64,000 nt of DNA from Herbaspirillum sp. WKF16 (lineage in GTDB: Bacteria; Pseudomonadota; Gammaproteobacteria; Burkholderiales; Burkholderiaceae_D), in contig NZ_CP118632.1 in NCBI RefSeq assembly GCF_028993615.1, forward strand, positions 930,001-994,000. The letters run 5' to 3'. The notes under the pieces are model-generated. The model was not told where the DNA came from. It ran no database searches and was given only the letters and a program-made list of their open reading frames with translations. Both the position numbers and the translations under genes were made by a program. Positions 43,753-52,274 of this stretch are shown one piece after another (position 1 is the first letter of the stretch; the number at the start of each line of letters is the position of its first letter).

Positions 43753-44703
43753 TCAAGCCCCTTTTTTCGCCGCCGGTTTCTTGCCGGCCTTCCTGGCGGA
43801 GAACATCGACATGTCGCGCCGGATCAGCGCGATCAGCGTCTCCGCCGCCGCGCCCAGCGTCCTGCCGCTCTTGGTGAGCAGGCGCGCCTTGGTGGCCTTG
43901 AACAGCGGGTGGTTGATGGGCAGAGTCACCACTTCTTTGGCGCGCAACTCCCGATAGGCCGCGAAGGCGCTGATCAGGGTCATGCCGTCGTTGCGCTTGA
44001 CGAAGCTGCGCAGGGCGCCGAGGGAATTGGTCGTGAGCGTGGGCCGTATCTGTATGTGTTCCGCATAGGTCAGCATCTGCACGATCTGGCCCAGGCCGAA
44101 GGCCGGCGGCATGATCGCCAGCGGGTAGTGGCCCAGCTCGCGCACGTCGACCGCGCCGCCGCGCAGGGCGAAAGGATGGCCGGGCCGCACCAGAAGCTCG
44201 ACCGGCTGGGCCGAGGTGGCGACGTATTGGACATCGGCATGCGGCGGCGGATTGTAGGCCAGTCCGATATGGGCGCGGCTTTCCGCCACCTCCTGCAACA
44301 CGTTGTTGACCGGCAGCACGTCGACCGAGATATCCAGGTCGGGATGGCGGGCGCAGAAATCGGTCAGCACCTCGTCCATCAGGCTGTCGACGTAGCCTTC
44401 GCTGGTGACGATGCGGACCTGGCCGTGCCGCAGGCCGTGCAGGGCCTGCAGCCGGCCTTCGAACAGCTCTTGCTGGGAGCGGCAGCCGCGCCAGTATTCA
44501 AGCAGGTAGGACGCGGCCTCGGTCGGCTGCACGCCGCGCGCATGGCGGTCGAACAGCGGCGTGCCGATCTCCTCTTCCAGCAGGCGTATCTGGCGGGTGA
44601 TCACCGATGCCGAGGTGTTGATGCTGTCGGCCGCACCGCGGATCGATCCTTGCGCCAGCACTTCCTGGAAATAGCGCAGCCTGCGCTGGTTCAGTTCCCG
44701 CAT
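43753..44703 (-). CDS. LysR family regulator of the divergent MFS/M81 operon
   Basis: A 316-residue regulator. Its helix-turn-helix is [25 protein letters not shown] (about 18-42), and the long effector domain ends in a basic, Ala-rich tail ([11 protein letters not shown]). It is divergent from an MFS transporter and an M81 peptidase, 154 bp away. The gap holds GCAAC-N14-GTTGC at 44739-44762, a plausible LysR site. The effector may be the compound imported by the permease. Confidence 0.9.
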   Translation of the reverse strand: MRELNQRRLRYFQEVLAQGSIRGAADSINTSASVITRQIRLLEEEIGTPLFDRHARGVQPTEAASYLLEYWRGCRSQQELFEGRLQALHGLRHGQVRIVTSEGYVDSLMDEVLTDFCARHPDLDISVDVLPVNNVLQEVAESRAHIGLAYNPPPHADVQYVATSAQPVELLVRPGHPFALRGGAVDVRELGHYPLAIMPPAFGLGQIVQMLTYAEHIQIRPTLTTNSLGALRSFVKRNDGMTLISAFAAYRELRAKEVVTLPINHPLFKATKARLLTKSGRTLGAAAETLIALIRRDMSMFSARKAGKKPAAKKGA

Positions 44704-44738
44704 GCGTTCTCCCGCGCTCGCTGAGCGTTACCCAAAGG

Positions 44739-44762
44739 GCAACGATAATACACTTAAGTTGC
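44739..44762. promoter_or_regulatory. Candidate LysR operator
   Basis: GCAAC-N14-GTTGC inverted repeat in the gap between the LysR gene and the MFS gene, close to the LysR start. The arms match the RpiR sites at 1910 and 3020 by chance, but the spacing differs (14 against 4), so the same protein is unlikely to bind. Confidence 0.4.
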
Positions 44763-44857
44763 TCTTGCTCGTGTTTGCGTACTGACCGATGATCGCTGCG
44801 CATGCCAGTGCCTGAACGTCCTACCGATACCAACACATAACGACAGGAGTGAGACCG

Positions 44858-46177
44858 ATGCCCATCACCGAAACCCCGCATGCGCCGCACGAGCCCGACG
44901 GCGCGGCGCGCCGCGCCTTGTACCGCAAGCTGAACTGGCGCCTGCTGCCCTTCTTGCTGCTCTGCTACACCTTTGCGTACCTGGACCGCGTCAACATCGG
45001 CTTCGCCAAGTTGCAGATGCAGGGCGATCTCGGCTTCTCCGACGCCGTGTACGGGTTGGGCGCTGGCATCTTCTTCTTCGGCTACGTGCTCTTTGAGATT
45101 CCCAGCAACCTTCTGCTGCCGCGCATCGGCGCGCGCAAAACCATCGCCCGCATCCTGGTGCTCTGGGGGCTGACATCGGCGGGCATGATGTTCGTGCGCG
45201 ATGAAACCACCTTCTATGTGCTGCGCTTCCTGCTGGGCGTGTTCGAGGCCGGTTTCGCTCCCGGCATGATCTTCTACCTGACATACTGGTACGGCCAGAA
45301 GCGCATGGCGCGCGTGATGGCGGTGGTCATGCTCGCCGGGCCGATCGGCGGCATCTTCGGCTCGCCCTTGTCGACCTGGCTGATGACCGCGATGTCGGGC
45401 GCGCACGGGCTGGAAGGATGGCAGTGGATGTTCCTGGTGGAAGGCTTGCCATGTGTGCTGCTGGGCGTGCTGGCGCTGCGCGTGCTGGCCGACCGGCCGG
45501 CCGACGCCAGGTGGCTGAGCGCGGAAGAAAAGCGCATGATCGCCGCCGACGTCGACACGGCCGGCGCCGCCGATCATTCCTTTGCGCAGGTGGCCAGGAA
45601 CCCGCGCGTCTACCTGCTGGCCTTTTCTTATTTCACGATGATCTGCGGCATCTACGCCGTGAGCTTCTGGCTGCCTTCCATCCTCAAGGCCGACGGCGTG
45701 ACCGACACCATGCAGATCGGGCTGTATTCGATGATTCCCTACATCGCCGCCGCGATCGCGATGATCGTCATCGGCCGCAGTTCCGACCGCCGCGGCGAGC
45801 GTCGCCTGCACAGCGCCTTGCCGGCGTTGGTCGGCGCGCTGGCGCTGGCGGCGGCCACGCTGTTCAGCGGCAACCTGGCGCTGTCGCTGCTGTGCATGAC
45901 GATCGCCACCGCCATGATGTGGTCCGCCTACACCGTGTTCTGGGCCATTCCCTCGCAATACCTGAAGGGCGACTCGGCCGCCGGCGGCATCGCGCTCATC
46001 AATACGATCGGCCTGATCGGCGGCTTCCTCAGCCCCACCATCATCGGTTGGGTGCGCACCGCCACCGGCAGCATGCAGGCCGGCTTGCTGGTGATGGTGG
46101 CGCTGCTGGTCGCCGGCGCAGCCACGCTGCTGGCCAACCGTACGCCCTCGGCGCAATCGCGGGCGGCAACCGTCTGA
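44858..46177 (+). CDS. MFS transporter, anion:cation symporter (ACS) family
   Basis: A 439-residue permease with 12 helices. It has the ACS opening FAYLDRVNIGFAKLQM and the motif EAGFAPGMIFYLTYWYGQKRMARVM. This family imports organic anions such as phthalate, tartrate, galactonate or hydroxyphenylacetate. AGGAG at 44845-44849 selects the ATG at 44858 rather than the GTG at 44849. The M81 gene follows at 46199, so import is probably followed by hydrolysis of the compound or its peptide-like bond. Confidence 0.88.
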   Translation: MPITETPHAPHEPDGAARRALYRKLNWRLLPFLLLCYTFAYLDRVNIGFAKLQMQGDLGFSDAVYGLGAGIFFFGYVLFEIPSNLLLPRIGARKTIARILVLWGLTSAGMMFVRDETTFYVLRFLLGVFEAGFAPGMIFYLTYWYGQKRMARVMAVVMLAGPIGGIFGSPLSTWLMTAMSGAHGLEGWQWMFLVEGLPCVLLGVLALRVLADRPADARWLSAEEKRMIAADVDTAGAADHSFAQVARNPRVYLLAFSYFTMICGIYAVSFWLPSILKADGVTDTMQIGLYSMIPYIAAAIAMIVIGRSSDRRGERRLHSALPALVGALALAAATLFSGNLALSLLCMTIATAMMWSAYTVFWAIPSQYLKGDSAAGGIALINTIGLIGGFLSPTIIGWVRTATGSMQAGLLVMVALLVAGAATLLANRTPSAQSRAATV

Positions 46178-46198
46178 TTACCCATACCGGAGACTGAA

Positions 46199-47692
46199 TT
46201 GGCAACACGCATCCTGCTCGCTGGCTTCCAGCACGAGACCAATACCTTCGCGCCCACCAAGGCCGCCTACGCCAACTTCGAACGCGGCGAGGGATTCCCG
46301 GCGATGGTGCGCGGCGGCGACGTGCTGGCGCTGCGCGAGGTCAATATCCCGGCCGGCGGATTCATCCGCGCGGCCGAGGCCAACGGCTGGGAGCTGCAGC
46401 CCGTGATCTGGGCCGGGGCCAGCCCTTCGGCGCACGTGACGCAAGACGCCTACGAGCGCATCGCCGGCGAGATCGTCGACGCCGCGCGCGCGGGCGGTTT
46501 CGATGCGGTGTATCTGGACCTGCACGGCGCCATGGTGGCCGAACATACCGATGACGGGGAAGGAACGCTGCTGGCGCGGCTGCGCGAGGTGCTCGGCGCG
46601 CGCATCCCGCTGGTGGCCTCGCTCGACCTGCATGCCAACGTCACGCAACTGATGCTCGACAGCGCCGACGCGCTGGTCGCCTACCGCACCTATCCGCACG
46701 TCGACATGGACGAGACCGGCGCGCGCGCGGCCGCGCTGCTGGGAGGTTTGCTTGAGCCGGGCGCGCGCCTGCACCGGGTGTCGCGCAGGCTGCCGTTCCT
46801 GATTCCCATCAACGGCATGTGCACCATGCTGGAACCGTCGAAGGGCATGTATGCCGCCCTGGCCGCCGAGGAGGGCGCGGGCGTCGCCTCGCTGTCGTTC
46901 GCCCCGGGCTTTCCGGCGGCCGACTTCGCCGAGTGCGGGCCGGTCATCTGGGGCTATGGCGAAGACGCGGCGGCCACGCAGGCCGCGGTGCAATCGCTGT
47001 ACGACAAGATGCTGGCCGAGGAGGCCGCGTGGGAGGTGCCGTTCCTGTCGCCCGATGAGGCCGTGCGCGAAGCCATGCGCCTGGCGCGCGATGCGGATGC
47101 GCCCGTCGTCATCGCCGATACGCAGGACAATCCGGGCGCGGGAGGCGACTCCAACACCATGGGGATGCTGCGGGCGCTGTTGCGCAATGGCGCCTCCGAG
47201 GCCGCCATCGGACTGATCTGGGATCCGGCTGCGGTTGCTGCCGCCCGGAGCGCGGGCGAGGGCAACAGCGTGGAACTTGCGCTGGGCGGCGTCTCCGGCG
47301 TGCCGGGCGACGAACCCTTGCGGGCGCGCTTCGAGGTGCTGAAGCTGTCCGACGGCGTCTGCCGTTACGACGGCCCGATGATGAACGGCATGATGGCCGA
47401 TGTCGGGCCGGTGGCCCTGCTGCGCATCGAAGGCGTGCTGGTCGCCGTCAGCAGCGGCAAGGCGCAGATGCTGGATCGCAATCTCTATCGCGTCGCCGGC
47501 GTCACGCCCGAAGCGATGAAGATACTTGTCAACAAGAGCTCGGTGCACTTCCGCGCCGACTTCCAGCACATCGCGCATGCGGTGCTGGTCGCCAAGGCGC
47601 CCGGGCCGATGACTGCCGATCCCGCCGATTTGCCATGGACCCGGTTGCCGCGCGGGCTGCGCCTGAAGCCGATGGGTGCGCCCCGCCGCTAG
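46199..47692 (+). CDS. M81 family metallopeptidase (MlrC-like)
   Basis: A 497-residue protein of the M81 family, named from the microcystinase C MlrC of Sphingomonas. The N-terminal domain carries LLAGFQHETNTFAP with the first metal histidine, YLDLHGAMVAEH, LDLHANVT and AYRTYPHVDM; the C-terminal domain has VVIADTQDNPGAGGDSNTMGML. A TTG start at 46199 fits, as the homology begins with the next residues; no ATG is available. It is probably co-transcribed with the permease 21 bp upstream. Natural substrates in most bacteria are unknown; a peptide or amide hydrolase is expected. Confidence 0.88.
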   Translation: MATRILLAGFQHETNTFAPTKAAYANFERGEGFPAMVRGGDVLALREVNIPAGGFIRAAEANGWELQPVIWAGASPSAHVTQDAYERIAGEIVDAARAGGFDAVYLDLHGAMVAEHTDDGEGTLLARLREVLGARIPLVASLDLHANVTQLMLDSADALVAYRTYPHVDMDETGARAAALLGGLLEPGARLHRVSRRLPFLIPINGMCTMLEPSKGMYAALAAEEGAGVASLSFAPGFPAADFAECGPVIWGYGEDAAATQAAVQSLYDKMLAEEAAWEVPFLSPDEAVREAMRLARDADAPVVIADTQDNPGAGGDSNTMGMLRALLRNGASEAAIGLIWDPAAVAAARSAGEGNSVELALGGVSGVPGDEPLRARFEVLKLSDGVCRYDGPMMNGMMADVGPVALLRIEGVLVAVSSGKAQMLDRNLYRVAGVTPEAMKILVNKSSVHFRADFQHIAHAVLVAKAPGPMTADPADLPWTRLPRGLRLKPMGAPRR

Positions 47693-47742
47693 CTTTGCCG
47701 CAGTCCATGCCATGGTCCGGCATGCGCTTGGACCGCAATGAA

Positions 47743-47768
47743 GAAACGCCCGCGGATGCGGGCGTTTC
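47743..47768. terminator. Terminator between the M81 gene and map
   Basis: GAAACGCCCGC paired with GCGGGCGTTTC around a GGAT loop. The stem is symmetric, so it may serve both convergent genes; T tracts are short. Confidence 0.75.
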
Positions 47769-47798
47769 AGTGAGCGAAGACCGGCGCGAGGGCGCCTG

Positions 47799-48596
47799 TC
47801 AGGTGCGCTGCGCGATCGCCGGGTAGTCGCCGAATCCTTCCGGCCACGGCGTCAGGATCTCGTAGCCGCCGGCCGTCACCACCACCATGTGCTCCCACTG
47901 CGCCGACAGCGAGCCGTCGGCGGTGACCACGGTCCAGCCGTCGTCGAGCTGGCGCGAGTGGCGCTTGCCGGCGTTGAGCATGGGTTCGATGGTGAAGATC
48001 ATGCCTTCCTTCAACGGCAGGCCGGCGCCGCGCTGGCCGTAGTGCAGCACCTGCGGCTCGTCGTGGTAGGTGGTGCCGATGCCGTGGCCGCAGTATTCGC
48101 GCACCACCGTGAAGCCGTCGCGATGCGCCACCGACTGGATCGCGTGGCCGACGTCGCCCAGCGTGGCGCCGGGGCGCACCGCCAGGATGCCGGCGCACAT
48201 CGCCTCATAGGTGGTCTCGACCAGCTTCTTGGCGGCTGCGGCGGGCTGGCCGACGTAGTACATGCGGCTGCAATCGCCGAACCAGCCGTCCTTGATCACG
48301 GCTACGTCGAGGTTGACGATGTCGCCGTCCTTGAGCACCTGGCCCGAGGGGATGCCATGGCAGATCACTTCGTTGACCGAGCTGCAGATGGTCTTGGGAA
48401 AACCGTGGTAGCCGATGTTGGCCGGCTTGGCCTTTTGCACCTTGACGATGTGGTCGTGGCAGATGCGGTCCAGCTCGTCGGTGGTGACGCCGGCCCTGAC
48501 GTGCTCGGCCACCACTTGCAGCACTTCGGCGGCCAGGTGGCCGGCGGCGCGCGCCTGGGCGATCTCGGCCGCGCCGCGCAGTTTTACTTTTCTCAT
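47799..48596 (-). CDS. map: Type I methionine aminopeptidase
   Basis: A 265-residue metalloenzyme removing the N-terminal Met of new proteins. The five metal ligands fall at the same numbers as in E. coli MetAP: D97, D108, H171, E204 and E235 (LDVAVIKDGWFGDCSR; CGHGIGTTYHDEP; FTIEPML; QWEHMVVV). It begins within the last bases of the ParD-like gene, with a 4-bp ATGA overlap. An rpsB neighbour, usual for the housekeeping copy, is absent here, so this may be a second map gene. Confidence 0.95.
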   Translation of the reverse strand: MRKVKLRGAAEIAQARAAGHLAAEVLQVVAEHVRAGVTTDELDRICHDHIVKVQKAKPANIGYHGFPKTICSSVNEVICHGIPSGQVLKDGDIVNLDVAVIKDGWFGDCSRMYYVGQPAAAAKKLVETTYEAMCAGILAVRPGATLGDVGHAIQSVAHRDGFTVVREYCGHGIGTTYHDEPQVLHYGQRGAGLPLKEGMIFTIEPMLNAGKRHSRQLDDGWTVVTADGSLSAQWEHMVVVTAGGYEILTPWPEGFGDYPAIAQRT

Positions 48597-48901
48597 GCGT
48601 ATTCTTTCCCCGTTTTGCGGCGCGCGCCGGGCGCGGCCTTTTCCCTGGTTTTTTCCTTGCTTGCCGGATTCGGCCGGGCGTCGATCAGTTCGCGTATCGA
48701 CAGCACGCCCCCATGCTCGCGCGCGAGCTGGTCGCGCACCAATAGCCGTGAAATCTCCGCCTGGTTCATCTCGGGATGAAGCTCGGAGAGCATGCCCAGC
48801 AGCATCCAGTGCTCCGCCTGCGCGTTGATCGAGCGGTTCAGGGCGCTGCCGGCGATGCGCACGTTGTCGTGCATCTGGTCTGAAATCTTGACGATTCCCA
48901 T
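48593..48901 (-). CDS. ParD-like antitoxin-family protein
   Basis: A 102-residue protein of the ParD-like (DUF3423) family. The N-terminal 60 residues fit a ribbon-helix-helix (MGIVKISDQMHDNVRIAGSALNRSINAQAEHWM, cited as landmark). The C-terminal part is basic and rich in Lys/Arg. It overlaps map by four bases, and no RelE/ParE toxin is adjacent. Coupling of a DNA-binding antitoxin-like protein to map is seen in other Proteobacteria, and its meaning is unknown. Confidence 0.8.
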   Translation of the reverse strand: MGIVKISDQMHDNVRIAGSALNRSINAQAEHWMLLGMLSELHPEMNQAEISRLLVRDQLAREHGGVLSIRELIDARPNPASKEKTREKAAPGARRKTGKEYA

Positions 48902-48992
48902 GGCGATCCTGTTCTGCTGGTTTATATGAAACGTACACGTTTCGTATATTGTAGCCGTGTCGGGAAAATTCCGCCAGCGCTTGCCGGACCGA

Positions 48993-49586
48993 TCAACTGC
49001 GCGGCCACAATTGCGCCAGCGGCGGCTCCGATCCGCGTACCGGATCGTTGTCGGGGAAGGGCAGGGCGCGGATGCGCCGCAGCGTCTCCGGATCCGGCGC
49101 CGAGGTGCAGACGTCCCACTTCTGGCCGGCCGGATAGGCGCCTACCACCAGGAAGTCGGCGCTGGCCGAGAGCCGGCAGTGGCCGGTGCCGGCCGGCAGC
49201 AGGATGACGTCGCCGCGCGCCACATCCACCGTGCGGCCGTCCGGTCCGCCCAGCATCAGGCTGGCCCGGCCGGCGGCGAAGCCGAGCACTTCATGCGCCG
49301 TGGAGTGGTAGTGATGATAGTCGTAGATGCCGTCGCGCCATTGCGCCGGCCAGCCGTTGGAGGCGAACAGTTGCTCCATGCGCGCGGCGACGTCGCCTTC
49401 GGCGATCACGTTGCGATAGTGCAAGACCGGCAGCCGCTCGTTGTTGGGCACCCAGCCGTTGCGTTCCAGGATGAAGTGTTCGGGCGCGCTGGAGGCGGCC
49501 GCGGCCGAGGCCGCGCCGGGCAGCGCCGCCAGCGACCAGGCGCCCAGCAGGGTGTGCATGAAGTGTCTGCGTGTCATGATTTCCAT
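48993..49586 (-). CDS. Exported cupin-domain protein
   Basis: A 197-residue protein with a twin-arginine-like leader (TRRHFMHTLLGAWSLAALPG) that is cleaved near AASA. The cupin barrel follows (about 85-155). Metal ligands are likely in DYHHYHSTAHEVLGF and in the second motif RGDVILLPAGTGHCRL. GGAG precedes the ATG at 49586. A periplasmic cupin could be a dioxygenase, isomerase or sensor. It is divergent from the LysR gene at 49733, so that regulator may control it. Confidence 0.8.
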   Translation of the reverse strand: MEIMTRRHFMHTLLGAWSLAALPGAASAAAASSAPEHFILERNGWVPNNERLPVLHYRNVIAEGDVAARMEQLFASNGWPAQWRDGIYDYHHYHSTAHEVLGFAAGRASLMLGGPDGRTVDVARGDVILLPAGTGHCRLSASADFLVVGAYPAGQKWDVCTSAPDPETLRRIRALPFPDNDPVRGSEPPLAQLWPRS

Positions 49587-49682
49587 TGCGGCTCCGGGAA
49601 GGTTGCGCTCATGCCTCTACGGTCGGCGCCGCGCGCAATAGTTCCATGACGCGGCCCGGTCGGATGCGGTATGTGGTTAGAA

Positions 49683-49704
49683 TTGATCATTCGGTACCGA
49701 TCAA
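49683..49704. promoter_or_regulatory. Predicted LysR operator
   Basis: TTGATC-N10-GATCAA inverted repeat with the core CGGTACCG, in the 146-bp gap between the divergent cupin and LysR genes. Confidence 0.55.
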
Positions 49705-49732
49705 TCTGCATCAACGATAAATAGAGGCTTCC

Positions 49733-50674
49733 ATGGAACTGAGGCAATTGCGCCAATTCGTCGCGGTGGCGGAAGAAAAAAGCTTCACGCGCGCCGCCCA
49801 GCGCTGCCACATCGTGCAGTCCGCGCTGTCGAGCTCAATCCGCCTGCTGGAAGATGAGCTGGGCGCGCCGCTGTTCGTGCGCACCACGCGCCACGTCGCG
49901 CTGACCGCCGCCGGCGAGGCCTTCCTGGAAAGCGCGCGGCGCGCCTTGGGCGTGCTGGAGCAGGGCGCCACCGACGTCGCCGATGTCAACGCGCTGCGGC
50001 GCGGGCGGCTGGCCATCGGCACGGTGCAGAGCCTGCCGTCCTTCATCGATTTGCCGGCGGTGCTGGCGCGCTTCCATCGGCGCCACCCCGGCGTCGAGGT
50101 GCGGCTATGCCAGGGCGCCGCCGGCGAGCTCAACGAAAAGGTCGCCTCGCGCCAGCTCGACCTGGCCATCCTGCCCATCGAGGAAAGCGGCGAAGGGCTG
50201 CAGACGCAGATTGTCGCCTGCGAAGACCTGGTGCTGGCCTGCGTGCCTTCGCACAGGCTGGCCGGAGCCAGGTCGGTGACGCTGGAGCAGCTGGCGGCTG
50301 AAGAGTTCGTCGACTTCGAGCAGGGGCGCGGCACGCGCATGCTGGTCGACCGCGGCTTTGCCGAGGCCGGCCTGCGGCGCCGGCTGGCGTTCGAGGTCAG
50401 CGACCTGGAGACCCTGCTCGACTTGGTCTGCCACGGCCTGGGCGTGGCGCTGCTGCCGCGCGACGTGGTGCTGGGACGGCGCGGCAAGCTGGCCTGCGTG
50501 AACTTGCGCGGGGTCGAGCTGTGCTGGGAACTGGTGGTCACGCACAAGGCCGCCGGCCGCGGCGGCGCGGCCGTGCTCGATGCGGCGCCGGCGGCGTTTC
50601 TTGAATTGCTGATGGCGCAGGCCCACGCGGGCGAGAGCGCCAAGGCCGAAGGCAAGCGGCGCAAGGCCGCATAG
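49733..50674 (+). CDS. LysR family regulator beside the cupin and MFS genes
   Basis: A 313-residue regulator of the CynR/CatR-like subgroup. The opening is MELRQLRQFVAVAEEKSF, and the helix-turn-helix is RAAQRCHIVQSALSSSIRLLEDE. The effector domain ends by about 290, followed by a basic tail. It is divergent from the cupin gene and convergent with an MFS gene 10 bp away. A predicted operator lies in its 5' gap. Confidence 0.92.
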   Translation: MELRQLRQFVAVAEEKSFTRAAQRCHIVQSALSSSIRLLEDELGAPLFVRTTRHVALTAAGEAFLESARRALGVLEQGATDVADVNALRRGRLAIGTVQSLPSFIDLPAVLARFHRRHPGVEVRLCQGAAGELNEKVASRQLDLAILPIEESGEGLQTQIVACEDLVLACVPSHRLAGARSVTLEQLAAEEFVDFEQGRGTRMLVDRGFAEAGLRRRLAFEVSDLETLLDLVCHGLGVALLPRDVVLGRRGKLACVNLRGVELCWELVVTHKAAGRGGAAVLDAAPAAFLELLMAQAHAGESAKAEGKRRKAA

Positions 50675-50684
50675 GCGTCGCCGG

Positions 50685-51884
50685 TCAGATGAAGCGGCGC
50701 ACCGACCTGCCGCCGAAGGCGGCGATGCCGACCATCACCAGCGCCACGCAGAAGAAGCTCGCGCGCAGGCTCAGGTGCTCGGCCACGCCGCCGATGAGCA
50801 CCGGCCCCAGCAGCATGCCGACATAGGCGAAGCGCGCCACGGCGGCGATGCTTTCGGCGGCGCGCATGCCCGGCACGCGCGCTGCCGCCAGGAAGAAGAT
50901 CGGCATCAGGTTGGCGATGCCCAGCCCCGACAGGAACAGGCCGGCGATGGTCGCTTCCGGCAGCGGCAAGGCCGCCGCCAGGGCGATGCCGAGCGCGCCC
51001 ACGGCGCCGCTCCAGCCGAGCGTGCGCACGCCGCCGATGCGCGCGCGGATGCGGTCGCCGGTCAGGCGCCCGGCCGCCATGCCGGTGGAGAACGCGGCAT
51101 AGCTATAGCTCACCAGCGCCGCCGGCGACTGCGCCACATCGCGCATGTACACCGCGGCCCAGTCGTACATCCCGCCTTCGCAGGCCAGCGCCAGGAAGGC
51201 GATCCCCCCCAGCACCAGCACCATGCGGCGGCCGTTGGCGCCGGCCTCGCCGCCGTCGGTTTGCGCAGCGTCCTCATCGTGCGCGGCGTCGGGCAGCATG
51301 AAGCGCCGCGCCAGCAGCGCTACGCCCAGGGTGCCGGCGCCGACCAGGCAGGCATGCGCGAACGGCGAGAGCCCCGGCGCCGCACCCAGCGCCGAGCCGG
51401 CGATGCCGCCGATGCTGAACATGGCATGCAGGGTGGACATGATGGGTTTGCTGCGGCCGTTCTCTACCAGCGCCGCCTGCACGCTCATGGCCACGTCGAA
51501 GGCCGCCATGGCCGAGCCGAACACCAGCAGCAGGCCGACCAGCATCCAGAACTGCGGCGCCAGCGGAATGGCCAGCAGCGTGAAGGCGTACAGGATGCCC
51601 GAGAGCATCAGCCCGCGGGCGCTGCCGACCTGGGCGATCCAGCGGCCCGAGCGGCCCATGGTCAGCAGCGCGCCGCCGGCTACGGCCAGCATGGCCAGCG
51701 AGAGCACCGCGTCGGACAGCGCGAAGCGCTCCTTCACCGACGGGATCAGCACGCCCCAGGTGGCGAAGGTGGCGCCATTGACGAAGAACTGGGCCATGGT
51801 GGCCCAGGTCGCGCGGCGCATGGCATGCGGCGATTCGGTGCGGACGGAGGCGGCCGCACTGCTGCAATCGGTGCCCTGGCTCAT
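50685..51884 (-). CDS. MFS transporter (YbjJ-like)
   Basis: A 399-residue permease of 12 helices. Landmarks are RRATWATMAQFFVNGATFATWGVLIPSVKER, cited as the family-specific opening, and MSVQAALVENGRSKPIMSTLHAMFSIGGIAGS. It belongs to the YbjJ-type group of unknown substrate. The ATG at 51884 was kept because a second ATG at residue 22 begins only in front of the first helix. No regulator beyond the convergent LysR is near. Confidence 0.87.
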   Translation of the reverse strand: MSQGTDCSSAAASVRTESPHAMRRATWATMAQFFVNGATFATWGVLIPSVKERFALSDAVLSLAMLAVAGGALLTMGRSGRWIAQVGSARGLMLSGILYAFTLLAIPLAPQFWMLVGLLLVFGSAMAAFDVAMSVQAALVENGRSKPIMSTLHAMFSIGGIAGSALGAAPGLSPFAHACLVGAGTLGVALLARRFMLPDAAHDEDAAQTDGGEAGANGRRMVLVLGGIAFLALACEGGMYDWAAVYMRDVAQSPAALVSYSYAAFSTGMAAGRLTGDRIRARIGGVRTLGWSGAVGALGIALAAALPLPEATIAGLFLSGLGIANLMPIFFLAAARVPGMRAAESIAAVARFAYVGMLLGPVLIGGVAEHLSLRASFFCVALVMVGIAAFGGRSVRRFI

Positions 51885-52025
51885 GGAAATTCCTGACGAA
51901 AGATGCGAAAGGCTGCCACTTTGCCAGCTTTTCGGCTATCCGTTAAATGGAATATTCAGATCGGACTGATCTTTTTGGTCGATGAATTAAAAATGATGGG
52001 AGTGGAGTGTCCTGTCCCGGGCTCC

Positions 52026-52065
52026 GTTCAACGCCGCTGGGTCCCGGCCTGCGCCGGGACGACAG
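52026..52065 (+). repeat. REP-like palindromic unit, first of an inverted pair
   Basis: GTTCAACGCCGCTGGGTC, then CCGGC-CTGC-GCCGG and GACGACAG; a GC-rich variant of the unit at 24565 and 30454. Confidence 0.75.
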
Positions 52066-52112
52066 GTAGTAAGTGAGCTCGAGCAGCGTTGGGTTCAAGC
52101 TCCCACCTCTGG

Positions 52113-52148
52113 GTCGTCCCGGCGCAGGCCGGGATCCAGCGGCGTCCG
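52113..52148 (-). repeat. REP-like palindromic unit, second of an inverted pair
   Basis: GTCGTCCCGGCGCAGGCCGG, then GATCCAGCGGCGTCCG, the inverted partner of the unit at 52026. Confidence 0.75.
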
Positions 52149-52197
52149 TCGCGTATCGCTGGCAATCCGAACGGCAATATCAGCGGCAATAAAAAAA

Positions 52198-52223
52198 GCC
52201 CGGCCGTAAAGAACGTGCCGGGC
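52198..52223 (-). terminator. Rho-independent terminator of the dgo operon
   Basis: GCCCGGC arms around a 12-base loop; on the minus strand GCCGGGC is followed by TTTTTTT. It lies 52 bp past the dgoD stop codon. Confidence 0.88.
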
Positions 52224-52274
52224 AGGAGCTGCTGCTGAGGATTCCTTATCGTTAGCGCGGCAGGCGCGGCCGCA

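Larger units (their letters stand above)
51885..52274. other. Intergenic region with a REP pair and the dgoD terminator
   Basis: A 390-bp gap between two minus-strand genes. It contains two inverted REP-like units and the terminator hairpin listed separately. There is no credible gene. Confidence 0.7.

Noticed and set aside
44739..44762. GCAAC...GTTGC repeat as a fourth RpiR site
   Set aside because: The spacer is 14 rather than 4 bases and it lies beside a LysR gene, so it was listed as a LysR candidate instead.
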